A stretch of 64,000 bases of DNA from Rhizobium sp. ICMP 5592 (lineage in GTDB: Bacteria; Pseudomonadota; Alphaproteobacteria; Rhizobiales; Rhizobiaceae): NCBI RefSeq assembly GCF_009498525.1, contig NZ_QSNT01000004.1, positions 252,932 to 316,931 on the forward strand, read 5' to 3'. Numbering within the stretch: position 1 is the stretch's first letter; each line of letters begins with the position of its first letter. The position numbers were made by a program, and so were the translations under genes. The notes below the pieces were generated by a model. That model was not told where the DNA came from. It saw nothing but the letters and a program-made list of their open reading frames with translations, and searched no databases. Shown in pieces: positions 25,102 to 33,744 of this stretch.

Positions 25102-25809
25102 TTAGGGGCGCAGATAGGCGAAGATGACCTCGATGATATGCTCGCCCCAGGCATCGATTTCCGACTTTTCGGAGAGGTTGCGCTGAAAGATCGTCGATAG
25201 CGTCCAGCGGTTGGTCAGGAAGAACGAGCCGAGCGCCGCGATGCTCATATAAATCTTGACGGGATCGCAGCCGGAGCGGAAATCGCCGGCGACAACGCCA
25301 CGGTCGAGCAGGCCGGAAATCTCCGCAACCAGCGGCGAATGCAGCTCGAAAATCCGGGCCGAGCGCTTCAGGAAGCGAGCCTTCTGCATATTCTCTGTGC
25401 TGAGAATGCCCAGGAATTCCGGATGATCCAGAAAATATTTCCATGTGAAAACAACCAGCTCTCGCATGCCCTCGCTGGGGCTGCGATGCGAGAGATCGAG
25501 CCGTGCTTCCGCCGACCGGATGGCGACATAACTGCCTTCGAGGACCGCGACATAGAGCGCGTCCTTGCCGCCAAAATAGTGATAGAGCATGCGCTTGTTG
25601 ATCTTGGCGCGCTCGGCAATGGCATCGACGCGGGCGCCGCCATAGCCGCGCTCGGCAAACTCCTTGGTCGCCGCCGCCAGGATCGCCTTGCTGGTGCGCT
25701 CGGCATCCCGAAGCCGCGGCCGCTCGACCGGCGCACTCGACACCGCCGGATCGGCCGCTTCGGCATCAACGCTCTTCGATCTGCTCTTTGCGGTTTTGGC
25801 TTCAGACAT
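25102..25809 (-). CDS. TetR-family transcriptional regulator
   Basis: A 235-residue TetR repressor. The DNA-binding domain (about residues 33-80) is LAAATKEFAERGYGGARVDAIAERAKINKRMLYHYFGGKDALY, with the typical YHYF of the recognition helix. The ligand domain resembles the TetR_C-type with FTWKYFLDHPEFLGIL. ATG 25809 (MSEAKTAKS) is preferred, although an in-frame ATG at 25875 adds 22 residues. A ribosome site is not clear. It points the same way as the dehydrogenase operon, and matching palindromes lie before both, so it should repress itself and the sugar operon. The ligand is unknown. Confidence 0.85.
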   Translation of the reverse strand: MSEAKTAKSRSKSVDAEAADPAVSSAPVERPRLRDAERTSKAILAAATKEFAERGYGGARVDAIAERAKINKRMLYHYFGGKDALYVAVLEGSYVAIRSAEARLDLSHRSPSEGMRELVVFTWKYFLDHPEFLGILSTENMQKARFLKRSARIFELHSPLVAEISGLLDRGVVAGDFRSGCDPVKIYMSIAALGSFFLTNRWTLSTIFQRNLSEKSEIDAWGEHIIEVIFAYLRP

Positions 25810-25914
25810 CAAGGTTCCCGGCAATAGTAGGCAAGGCCGATGCGGCCTTCTCGTCATCGACAAGTACCCGATCATCGCGCAAGTTGACAGTCTATCGGAA
25901 ATCGGAGGCTTGAG

Positions 25915-25928
25915 TAACTACATAGTTA
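25915..25928. promoter_or_regulatory. TetR-type operator before the TetR gene
   Basis: TAACTACATAGTTA: 13 of 14 bases equal to the palindrome at 24993-25006. It lies 106 bp upstream of the TetR start and also 165 bp before the divergent flavoprotein gene. Confidence 0.7.
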
Positions 25929-26092
25929 TATAAATTTATGCTTTCGCGAAAGCAACATAGCTCATAAGTCATCCTCTATCCGGGCCTTCTCATGAGCTCC
26001 CCGGACAAGTAATGCCGAGTAGCAGAAACCACCTTGCTTTCGACGCCCGCTCGGCCCAAGACAACGCAAGCGAAGCAATGCCGGGCGGCTCC

Positions 26093-27301
26093 ATGACAGA
26101 AAAACAGATCGCGATCATCGGTGGCGGGCCGGCCGGCCTGATGGCAGCCGAAGTGCTGTCCCTCTCCGGTCATCAGGTCACCGTCTATGACAGCATGCCG
26201 ACGGTTGCGCGCAAATTCCTGCTGGCGGGGAAATCCGGCCTCAACATTACCCATTCCGAAGACTTTGCCCGCTTTGCCAATCGGTTCGGCTCTGCTTCCG
26301 AACGGCTACGCCCTGCCCTTGAGGCCTTCACGCCCGACGATATTAGGGACTGGGCGGCAGGGCTCGGCACGGAGACATTCACCGGCACCTCGGGCCGCGT
26401 CTTTCCGAAGGCCATGAAAGCGTCGCCGCTGCTACGCGCCTGGCTTGGCAGGCTGGAGGCGCAGGGCATCAGGATTCTGACGCGGCATCGCTGGTCGGGC
26501 TTTGTACAAGACGGCTTCGTCTTCGACACGCCGGAAGGGCAAAAAATCATCCGATGCGACGCGGCGCTATTGGCGCTTGGTGGCGCCAGCTATCCGCGGC
26601 TCGGTTCGGACGCCGGCTGGACCGGCTGGCTGCGGGATAAGGGTATCGATATCGGTGACTTCCAGCCCGCCAATTGCGGTTTCGATGTCGCCTGGAGCAC
26701 AATCTTCAAGGAGCGTTTCGCCGGCGTGCCGCTGAAGGCGGTAACGGCAACCTCGGACGCCGGGATCTTCCCCGGCGAATTCGTCGTTTCCCAACACGGC
26801 ATCGAAGGCAGTCTCGTCTATGCCCATGCCGCCTGCCTGCGCGACCGACTTGCAAGCAACGGCAAAGCTGCGCTGCTGGTCGACCTTGCACCTGGCAGGA
26901 CGATGGAGCGCCTGTCGCGCGACCTGGCGCGACAGGATGCGAAGGCCAGCCTTTCCAATCGCCTCCGCAAGGGCGGGGGGATTGAGGGCGTCAAGACCGC
27001 GTTGTTGCGGGAACTTGTTCCTCCGACTGCTCTCGCAGATCCGGAACAGCTATCGCGACTGATCAAGGCCCTACCGATCCCGTTGCTGCGGCCTCGCCCC
27101 ATCATGGAAGCCATCTCTTCGGCCGGTGGCATTCGTTGGGACGGTGTCGACGATGGATATATGTTGAAAGCCCTCCCCGGCGTGTTTGCTGCCGGAGAGA
27201 TGCTCGACTGGGAAGCGCCAACCGGCGGCTATCTTCTCACTGCCTGCTTCGCCACCGGACGTGCAGCGGCGCGAGGAATAGAGGCGTGGCTGCGGCGATA
27301 G
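26093..27301 (+). CDS. FAD-dependent oxidoreductase of the HI0933/BaiN type (TIGR03862-like)
   Basis: A 402-residue flavoprotein. The FAD loop is AIIGGGPAGLMAAEVL near the N-terminus, followed by ARKFLLAGKSGLNITHSE, the signature of the HI0933/BaiN flavoprotein family. The C-terminal FAD contact is GVFAAGEMLDWEAPTGGYLLTACFATGRAAARG. The family includes enzymes that reduce unsaturated substrates, but this branch has no firm function. ATG 26093 gives a start next to the FAD strand; an in-frame ATG at 26012 would add 27 residues without family similarity. It is divergent from the TetR gene. Confidence 0.85.
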   Translation: MTEKQIAIIGGGPAGLMAAEVLSLSGHQVTVYDSMPTVARKFLLAGKSGLNITHSEDFARFANRFGSASERLRPALEAFTPDDIRDWAAGLGTETFTGTSGRVFPKAMKASPLLRAWLGRLEAQGIRILTRHRWSGFVQDGFVFDTPEGQKIIRCDAALLALGGASYPRLGSDAGWTGWLRDKGIDIGDFQPANCGFDVAWSTIFKERFAGVPLKAVTATSDAGIFPGEFVVSQHGIEGSLVYAHAACLRDRLASNGKAALLVDLAPGRTMERLSRDLARQDAKASLSNRLRKGGGIEGVKTALLRELVPPTALADPEQLSRLIKALPIPLLRPRPIMEAISSAGGIRWDGVDDGYMLKALPGVFAAGEMLDWEAPTGGYLLTACFATGRAAARGIEAWLRR

Positions 27302-27323
27302 CCTCCTCGATACACGAACACCG

Positions 27324-28277
27324 CTATCCGAGCCGCCCATTCGCCATCAGCCACGCCACCGACTCCTGCACCGCCTGCAACGAAGTATAGCGCGGCGCAT
27401 AGCCGAGAAGACGTTCGGCCTTGGCTGTCGAGCAGTTCGGACTACGGGCGATATGCTCCCAGGTCGCGGTCGCATCCTCCGGCGTCTGGCCTTCCGCCCA
27501 CTTGTCGTAGGCAAGAAATTCCAGTTTCGGTTCATGGCCGAACCAGCGCGACATCGCTTCGGCATAGCCTCGAAGCGTCAGCGCGCCGCTCGAGACAGCA
27601 TGAAAGCTCTCACCGGTCGAGGCCCGCCAATTGGCGATCGCGCCCATGAATATCTGGGCGACGTCATCGGCATGGACATGGTGGACCGTTTCCAGACCGA
27701 AATTCGGCAATACGAGCGTTTCGCCGCGCGCCAGCGTCGAAAAGGCTGAGAGATTGAAATGACCGGCCGGGTTAAGTGGAGCCCAGCCGGGGCCGACGAT
27801 ATGGCCGGGATGGATCAGCGTCGCCGGAAAGCCCTTTTTGCGCGCCTCCGCCAGCAGATAGGTCTCGATGGCAGCTTTCTGGATTCCATATTCACCGAAC
27901 GGCCGCTTCGGCGCTTCCTCAAGCGTCGGCACGACGGTGGGGTAACCGTGCGTCCAGATGGTGCCCGTATGCAGGAAATGGCCGACATGGCCGGCGAGCG
28001 CTTCCGCCAGATGCTTGGCGCTCTCCAAGGTGAAACAGATCATGTCGATGACGATATCGGCCTTCAGCGCGCGGATCGCCGGCCCAAAACTCCCGTCTTT
28101 CTCCATGGCGCTGCGATCCATCGACACTTGCTCGACATCATCCCATGCCCGGTTCGGCGAATAGGGTTTTGCCTGGCCTCGGCTGATCGCCACCACCTCA
28201 TACCCAGCTTCCACCAGTCGCGGCACAAGATAAGTGCCGACATGGCCCGTCGCTCCAATGACCACTGCGCGTGTCAT
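27324..28277 (-). CDS. NAD-dependent epimerase/dehydratase family protein
   Basis: A 317-residue extended SDR. The nucleotide loop is VVIGATGHVGTYLVPRL; GTIWTHGY and the GEYGIQKAAIETYL segment carry the Tyr-x-x-x-Lys-like catalytic pair (YGIQK). The family acts on nucleotide sugars or related carbonyl compounds. It converges with the flavoprotein gene. TGGGAGGACATC is the ribosome site. A perfect 9-bp inverted repeat lies about 60 bp upstream. Substrate unknown. Confidence 0.83.
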   Translation of the reverse strand: MTRAVVIGATGHVGTYLVPRLVEAGYEVVAISRGQAKPYSPNRAWDDVEQVSMDRSAMEKDGSFGPAIRALKADIVIDMICFTLESAKHLAEALAGHVGHFLHTGTIWTHGYPTVVPTLEEAPKRPFGEYGIQKAAIETYLLAEARKKGFPATLIHPGHIVGPGWAPLNPAGHFNLSAFSTLARGETLVLPNFGLETVHHVHADDVAQIFMGAIANWRASTGESFHAVSSGALTLRGYAEAMSRWFGHEPKLEFLAYDKWAEGQTPEDATATWEHIARSPNCSTAKAERLLGYAPRYTSLQAVQESVAWLMANGRLG

Positions 28278-28338
28278 GATGTCCTCCCAAGGATATTTTC
28301 AAAAACGGATGATGCCGGAATCCGGAATGAAGAAAATG

Positions 28339-28361
28339 ATGCTCCTAGAGAATAGGAGCAT
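28339..28361 (-). terminator. Possible terminator or operator hairpin after the idonate-type operon
   Basis: ATGCTCCTA (28339-28347), five-base loop, TAGGAGCAT (28353-28361). Read leftwards it is followed by CATTTTCTTC, weakly T-rich, so it may end the transcript from 31576. It also lies 62 bp before the epimerase start and could be that gene's operator. Confidence 0.45.
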
Positions 28362-28497
28362 GTTCCGCCTTGTCATCCCCGAACGGAAGAAGATGTCATC
28401 TTTCTTCACATCTGCTTCTTCGCGGCAAATTCTCTATCCGCGCAACGGAAGAAACCGCCGAGGAAGGAGCGACCACTTTGCTTTTCCCTCCTGACAC

Positions 28498-29529
28498 TCA
28501 GAAGGAAAGTTGCACTTTCATTGCCCTGGTTTTGTCGGACGCCAGTTGGAAAGCTGCATCGGCCTCTTCGAAGGGGAGTGTGTTCGTAATCAGCGGCTTG
28601 ACGTCGATAAGCTTGCGGCCCATCAGATCGACGGCAAGCTGGAACTCCTCATCAAAGCGGAATGTGCCGCGCAACTGCAATTCCTTGGTGACGATCATAT
28701 TGATGGGAATGCTGATGTCGCCACCGAGACCAAGCTGGACGATGATGCCACCTGCCCGGATTGCTGGCAGAGCGCTGTTAAGGGCGGCCTGATTGCCTGA
28801 TGCTTCGAAAAGAACATCGAATGTTCCTTTGCCCTTCTTGTAGGGCTCGAGAGCATCGGGGTCCCTGGCCGTGTTGATGGTCTTGCTGGCCCCGAGCGCT
28901 GCTGCCGTTTGCAGCGCAAAATCGCCAATGTCGGTCGCGACGATTTCTTTGGCGCCGCTATAGCGCGCGACCAGCACAGCCAAAGACCCGATAGGGCCGG
29001 CGCCGGTCACAAGAACACGTTTCCCCATCAGGGATCCAGCTTGTTTCACAGCATGCAGGCAGACGGCGAGCGGCTCTGCCACGGCCGCTTCGGCCATGGT
29101 CATGCTGTCGGCAATCGGGATTGCCTGCGCGGCGCTGACCGTGATGTTCTGCCTGAAGCCACCCTGCGCATGCGGCATTCGCATGGCACTTCCCATGAAC
29201 TGCATGTCGAGGCACTGGTTATGGGCGCCCTGCAGGCAATATTCGCAGCGGTGGCACGGACCACTCGGATTGACCACGACGCGCATGCCGGGAACGAGAT
29301 GCGAGACGCCGCCGCCCACCTCTTCGATGGTTCCCGCGATCTCATGGCCGAGCGCCATTGGCTGCCTGAGGCGGATCTGGCCGGTGCCACCATGGTGATA
29401 GTAGTGAAGATCGGATCCGCAAATCCCGCCGGCGTTGATGCGGATGCGAACTTGATCGGGGCCGGGCTTGACCACCTCGATCGGTTCGATCCTCAGATCC
29501 TTGGGCGCATGCAATATGACGCCAAGCAT
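28498..29529 (-). CDS. Zinc alcohol dehydrogenase, L-idonate 5-dehydrogenase type
   Basis: A 343-residue medium-chain zinc dehydrogenase. The catalytic zinc site is seen in GICGSDLHYYHHGG (Cys) and GHEIAGTIEEVG (His-Glu); structural-zinc cysteines lie in GPCHRCEYCLQGAHNQC. The NAD loop is VTGAGPIGSLAVLVAR. The YYHHGGTGQIRLRQPMALGHE stretch is typical of L-idonate 5-dehydrogenases, which oxidise L-idonate to 5-keto-gluconate. Paired with the SDR just upstream, it reproduces the IdnD/IdnO pair. The start at 29529 has GGGAGGTC upstream. Confidence 0.86.
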   Translation of the reverse strand: MLGVILHAPKDLRIEPIEVVKPGPDQVRIRINAGGICGSDLHYYHHGGTGQIRLRQPMALGHEIAGTIEEVGGGVSHLVPGMRVVVNPSGPCHRCEYCLQGAHNQCLDMQFMGSAMRMPHAQGGFRQNITVSAAQAIPIADSMTMAEAAVAEPLAVCLHAVKQAGSLMGKRVLVTGAGPIGSLAVLVARYSGAKEIVATDIGDFALQTAAALGASKTINTARDPDALEPYKKGKGTFDVLFEASGNQAALNSALPAIRAGGIIVQLGLGGDISIPINMIVTKELQLRGTFRFDEEFQLAVDLMGRKLIDVKPLITNTLPFEEADAAFQLASDKTRAMKVQLSF

Positions 29530-29593
29530 GGCGACCTCCCGTTGATGAGAACACGCCTCGACCGAAGCGCGTCCATTAATCTCGCTGTGGATT

Positions 29594-30361
29594 TCAAAGG
29601 ACCGACAGCATCCCGCCATCGACATAGATGATCTGGCCGTTGACGTAGCCGGATGCCTCGGATGCCAGGAAAACGGCCGTGCCGATGAGTTCTTCCGGGC
29701 GGCCCCAACGGTTGGCCGGGGTACGCCCCTTCACCCAAGCATCGAATTGCGGATTGTTGACCAAGGCCTCGTTCATATCGGTAAGCATATAGCCGGGGCC
29801 GATCGCATTGGCCTGCACGCCATGTTCCGCCCACTCAGCCGCCATTGCCCGGGTCAGCATCTTGATGCCACCCTTTGCAACGGTATAGGGGGCAACGGTT
29901 GCACGCGCCAATTCGCTCGTCAGCGAGCCGATATTGATGATCTTGCCATGGCCACGGCCGATCATCCGCTTGGCGGCCTCGCGGCCGACCACGAAGGCGC
30001 TGGTCAGATTGGTGTCGATGACCTTCTGCCATTCTGGCGTCGTCAGCTCCACCATCGGCTTGCGCAACTGAATACCGGCATTGTTGACGAGGATGTCAAC
30101 CGCAAGCCCCTCTTCGTCGAACCGTTCGAAAGCCGCAACGATGGCCGCTTCGTCGGTGATGTCGAATGGTGCCTCCTCGACGGCAAGCCCCTCGGCTCGC
30201 AGTTCAGCGGCAGCCTTTGAAAGCCTGCCGGCGTCGGAGCCGTTGAGGATAAGGCGAGCGCCGGCGGCGCCAAGGCCGCTTGCAATCGCGCGTCCAAGGC
30301 CACGCGACGAACCCGTCACCAATGCGGTCTTGCCGCTCAGATCGAAAAGTTTGGCTGACAT
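29594..30361 (-). CDS. Short-chain dehydrogenase, gluconate 5-dehydrogenase type
   Basis: A 255-residue classical SDR: TGSSRGLGRAIASGL nucleotide loop, NNAGIQ, catalytic Ser in INIGSLTSE, and YTVAK (Tyr/Lys). It closely fits the IdnO/gluconate 5-dehydrogenase group, which interconverts D-gluconate and 5-keto-D-gluconate. It lies between the idonate-type dehydrogenase and the enolase-superfamily dehydratase, with 9 bp to the latter, so the three work on one sugar-acid route. The real substrate could be another hexonate. Confidence 0.87.
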   Translation of the reverse strand: MSAKLFDLSGKTALVTGSSRGLGRAIASGLGAAGARLILNGSDAGRLSKAAAELRAEGLAVEEAPFDITDEAAIVAAFERFDEEGLAVDILVNNAGIQLRKPMVELTTPEWQKVIDTNLTSAFVVGREAAKRMIGRGHGKIINIGSLTSELARATVAPYTVAKGGIKMLTRAMAAEWAEHGVQANAIGPGYMLTDMNEALVNNPQFDAWVKGRTPANRWGRPEELIGTAVFLASEASGYVNGQIIYVDGGMLSVL

Positions 30362-30370
30362 GACTGTTCC

Positions 30371-31576
30371 TCAGGCTTGCGAGTTGCGAACGATGAGGTC
30401 GGACCGCTCGAATACCGCCGGCAGCAGATCGACACCAAGCCCGGGACCTTCCATCGGATAGACATAGCCGTTTTCGATGCGCGGCACAGCGGTCACCAGT
30501 TCCTTGTACCAGCCGGTGTAAAAGGCACGCACCGATTCCTGGATCAACGTATTCGGCTGGCTGAACGACATATGGATGGCGGCGGTAAAACCGACTGGTC
30601 CGATACAATCGTGCGGCGCGAACGGCCGATGGTAGGTTTCCGCCATCGAGGCGATCTTGCGGCCTTCCGTCAGCCCGCCCGTCCAGCACAGGTCGACCAT
30701 GACGACATGGGCGGCATCGCGATCGAGCATGTCCTTGTAGGGGAAACGTGACCCGAGCGTCTCGCTGGCGCAGACCCAGACATCCGTCGAGCGGGCATAT
30801 TCGGCCAGCGCCTGCGGCGAGTTCATCCGGATCGGGTCCTCATACCACATCGGCGCATAGGGCTCGAGCGCACGGGCAATCTTCATTGCCGTCGGCAGGT
30901 TCCAGAGCGAATGGAACTCGACCATGATATCCATCTTGTCGCCGACAGCCTTGCGGATCTGTTCGAAAGGCCGAATGGCCTGCTTCATCTGCTCGGCCGA
31001 GATATAGAGACCATGGTTCTCGATGGCCGCAGGATCGAACGGCCAGATCTTCATCGCGCTGATGCCGCTTTCCAGAAGATTTTCGGCCAATGCGCCCGCA
31101 TCCGTCATGAAAGCTTCCAGATCCTCATAGGGACCGGCCGCTTCGCTCTTGCTGAAATTCCAGTTCGAAACCGGCTTGATATTGTTGGAGCGCACATAGC
31201 CGTAGCCGGCACAGGTATTGTAGATCCGCAACTTGTCACGGCAAAGTCCGCCCAGCATCTGATGTACCGGGAGATCGCAGACCTTTCCGAACAGGTCCCA
31301 AAGCGCGATATCGATTGCCGAGGCCGCCCGATACTCGACGCCTGTCGACGATTGCGCCATCGGCAGGTTGAGCATTTCCTTGTGCAACGCTTCGATATGA
31401 AGCGGATTCTTTCCTAGAAGGCGGACAGACAGCGTGTCGTGAATATGGGCCTCGACGGCACCGGCGCCATAGAAGGTTTCGCCAAGTCCGATAATGCCGG
31501 CGTCCGTGTGGATGCGAACCCACAGGACATTGGCGAATTCCAAAGTCCGCAAGGTTTCGATGCGCGTAATAATCAA
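30371..31576 (-). CDS. Mandelate racemase/muconate lactonizing family sugar-acid dehydratase
   Basis: A 401-residue enolase-superfamily protein. Capping domain residues about 1-120, then the barrel. Likely metal ligands are in DIMVEFHSLWN, MWYEDPIR and CASETLG; the catalytic-region loop FAPHDCIGPV follows. The EFHSLWN pattern with His resembles mannonate/gluconate-type acid-sugar dehydratases, which remove water to give 2-keto-3-deoxy acids. The start is TTG at 31576, decided by GAGGAGGAG located five bases upstream on the minus strand; a longer reading to 31867 would run across the divergent regulator and the operator. It is the first gene of the dehydratase-SDR-dehydrogenase operon. Exact substrate unknown. 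Confidence 0.86.
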   Translation of the reverse strand: MIITRIETLRTLEFANVLWVRIHTDAGIIGLGETFYGAGAVEAHIHDTLSVRLLGKNPLHIEALHKEMLNLPMAQSSTGVEYRAASAIDIALWDLFGKVCDLPVHQMLGGLCRDKLRIYNTCAGYGYVRSNNIKPVSNWNFSKSEAAGPYEDLEAFMTDAGALAENLLESGISAMKIWPFDPAAIENHGLYISAEQMKQAIRPFEQIRKAVGDKMDIMVEFHSLWNLPTAMKIARALEPYAPMWYEDPIRMNSPQALAEYARSTDVWVCASETLGSRFPYKDMLDRDAAHVVMVDLCWTGGLTEGRKIASMAETYHRPFAPHDCIGPVGFTAAIHMSFSQPNTLIQESVRAFYTGWYKELVTAVPRIENGYVYPMEGPGLGVDLLPAVFERSDLIVRNSQA

Positions 31577-31698
31577 AGGATACTCCTCCTCGGCTTGAGC
31601 GACGGAGCCTTGCCGCTCTTCTCCACCAGCTTCTTGCATTGACCCGCCAGGGACCTCACCAATGCCCTCCTCGATCAAGCACATGCAGCATATTTCGC

Positions 31699-31719
31699 TT
31701 TGTAAAATATCACAACATT
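31699..31719. promoter_or_regulatory. GntR-type operator, dehydratase/regulator intergenic copy
   Basis: The 21 bases are identical, in reverse orientation, to 36859-36879 before the ABC importer operon. The core is TTGT-N8-ACAA (31700-31715), the spaced inverted repeat typical of FadR-type GntR regulators. It lies 123 bp from the dehydratase start and about 70 bp from the regulator start. Confidence 0.8.
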
Positions 31720-31787
31720 TTTTGAAATAATTTTTTGCGTTCCGGTTGTTAGACGTTATGCTGCGGCAAAGAGTTCGGGATGATGGA

Positions 31788-32552
31788 ATGGCCGGAAAAC
31801 GCAAACAGCTCAAAGTGGTCGAGAAGGTGGAGCCGACCAGCCCATCGAAGCGACGCAACTCCGTCAACCTCGTTGAATTGGCCTATGAGCAGCTTGAAAA
31901 CCGGATCATCAGCTGCGAATTGAAACCCGGCAGTTTCCTGGCGATCCAGGATCTGGTCGATATTACCGGTTTCAGCCGCACGCCGGTACATCAGGCGGTC
32001 AGCAAGCTTGCGGCCGACACGCTGGTCATCATCCATCCGCGGCAGGGCCTGCAGATCGCACCGATCGATCTTGCGCGGGAGCGAATGCTTCTGCGGCTGC
32101 GCCGCGATCTCGAGCGTTTCGTGGTCACGCTTGCGTCGGAACATTCGACGGCGACGCATCGCTCGCAGATGATGCACATAACGCGCGTCCTTCAGGAACA
32201 GCGCGAGACGATGACGATAAGCGACTTCAACGTCTTCGACCGGCGGATCGACAAGTTGATCCTGCTTGCCGCCGCCGAACCCTTTCTCGAACATACGCTG
32301 CGTCCCCTCCACACGCTGTTTCGCCGCATTGGCCTCATTCATCACACCAACATCGGCGGCGCAGAGAGCCTTGCCGGGACGATCGACACGCATATCGCCG
32401 TTCTGGAAGCGATCGCCAAACGCAATGTGACGCAGGCGGTCGAGGCGTCCGACGCACTGATCGGCTTTGTGGACGGCATGTTCGATGCCATCGAGCGCAA
32501 GATCGATCCATCGGTATTGGACAGCAGCCTGGAGTCCCTGGTTGCCTCCTAG
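31788..32552 (+). CDS. GntR-family regulator (FCD-type)
   Basis: A 254-residue GntR protein: N-terminal winged helix (about residues 25-85; LVELAYEQLENRIISCELKPGSFLAIQDLVDITGFSRTPVHQAVSKLAADTLV) and an all-helical FCD effector domain, whose usual metal-binding His residues may be those near HHTNIGG and DTHIAVLEA. It is divergent from the dehydratase operon and faces the importer operon, and a shared 21-bp site lies before both. It most likely represses both and is released by a sugar acid. Start ATG 31788 is a choice; ATG 31758 would add ten residues. Confidence 0.85.
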   Translation: MAGKRKQLKVVEKVEPTSPSKRRNSVNLVELAYEQLENRIISCELKPGSFLAIQDLVDITGFSRTPVHQAVSKLAADTLVIIHPRQGLQIAPIDLARERMLLRLRRDLERFVVTLASEHSTATHRSQMMHITRVLQEQRETMTISDFNVFDRRIDKLILLAAAEPFLEHTLRPLHTLFRRIGLIHHTNIGGAESLAGTIDTHIAVLEAIAKRNVTQAVEASDALIGFVDGMFDAIERKIDPSVLDSSLESLVAS

Positions 32553-32575
32553 CGACGACAAGGATGTCAGCGCCC

Positions 32576-33727
32576 TTATCGAAGGCGCTGGCCGGAACTC
32601 GCCGAAAACACGACAGCTTCCGCCATGTTGAAAGTCAGGGTGACGGCGTCGCCCGCCTTGAGAGAGGTGTAGCCCGGCTGGGTTATCATGACGGCATCGA
32701 GTTCGCCGTCTTCCTGGTGTGCGGTCCTTGCCCCATTGAGCTTGACGGCAATAACGGACTCGGCGCCGATATGCTCGACCATGACGACCGATCCGGCGAT
32801 ACCATGTGCATTGGCAGGTTCACCGATCGAAATGGCGTTGGGGCGAATACCCAGCAGCACCTGGCCTTGCTCTTTTGCGGCAGCAGAGACCAGTGTGGCC
32901 GGCAACCCGACATTCGTTTGACCGATCTGCCCGTTTCGGTCCATCTCGATCAGGTTCATCGGCGGCGTGCCGATGAAGCGCGCGACGTAGACATTTGCCG
33001 GGTCAGTATAGATCTCGCGTGACGAACCGAATTGCTGGACGACACCGTCCCGCATCAATGCGATCTTCGTGCCCATCGTCATCGCCTCCACCTGGTCGTG
33101 GGTCACATAGACGAAGGTGCCGCCGATTTCCTGATGAAGCTTGGAGATTTCCGCACGCATCGACGTTCGCAGTTTTGCGTCGAGATTGGACAGGGGTTCA
33201 TCCATCAGGAACACTTCCGGCTGCCTGACCATCGCCCGGCCGAGCGCGACGCGCTGACGCTGCCCACCGGAAAGCGTCCTCGGGAATTGCTCCAGCATCG
33301 GCGTCAAGGCAAGGATCTTTGCCGTTCGGTCGACAAGGCCTTTGACCTCGGCGGAGGCTTCGATTTTGCGCTTGGCCCAGGAACCGATGATCGGCAGATG
33401 ATACCACCAGCGAAACTGCTTCATGAGCAGGGGAAATGTAATGTTCCGGCGGACGTTCAGATGCGGATAAAGCGCGTAGGATTGGAAGACGAACGCCATG
33501 TCGCGCTCGCTCGGCGGCAGATTGTCCACTCGCCGCTCATCCAGCATTATCTGGCCGCTCGATATGGTTTCAAGCCCGGCAAGCATGCGCAGCAGCGTCG
33601 ATTTTCCGCAGCCCGATGGCCCAAGCAGCACGAGGAATTCGCCATCGGCCACTTCGAAATCTATATTCTTGATGACTTCCTTGGCGCCAAAGCTCTTGGT
33701 GATGCTGTCGAATTTGATGGATGACAT
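32576..33727 (-). CDS. ABC importer ATPase, UgpC/MalK type (CUT1)
   Basis: A 383-residue ATPase: Walker A GPSGCGKST, Q-loop VFQSYALYPHL, signature LSGGQRQRVALGRA, Walker B VFLMDEPLSNLD, switch His in YVTHDQ. The C-terminal OB-fold (TOBE) domain follows IGTPPMN. It powers the permease pair upstream. Between Q-loop and signature there is an unusual segment rich in aromatics (MKQFRWWYHLPIIGSWAK, about residues 99-116) that most MalK proteins lack. It is the last gene of the importer operon and ends 24 bp from the convergent GntR gene. Confidence 0.92.
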   Translation of the reverse strand: MSSIKFDSITKSFGAKEVIKNIDFEVADGEFLVLLGPSGCGKSTLLRMLAGLETISSGQIMLDERRVDNLPPSERDMAFVFQSYALYPHLNVRRNITFPLLMKQFRWWYHLPIIGSWAKRKIEASAEVKGLVDRTAKILALTPMLEQFPRTLSGGQRQRVALGRAMVRQPEVFLMDEPLSNLDAKLRTSMRAEISKLHQEIGGTFVYVTHDQVEAMTMGTKIALMRDGVVQQFGSSREIYTDPANVYVARFIGTPPMNLIEMDRNGQIGQTNVGLPATLVSAAAKEQGQVLLGIRPNAISIGEPANAHGIAGSVVMVEHIGAESVIAVKLNGARTAHQEDGELDAVMITQPGYTSLKAGDAVTLTFNMAEAVVFSASSGQRLR

Positions 33728-33744
33728 TGATTTCAGACCTTGTC

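Noticed and set aside
31577..31867. Upstream extension of the dehydratase by about 97 residues
   Set aside because: It would cross the GntR operator and the divergent regulator; TTG 31576 has an excellent ribosome site and gives the family length.
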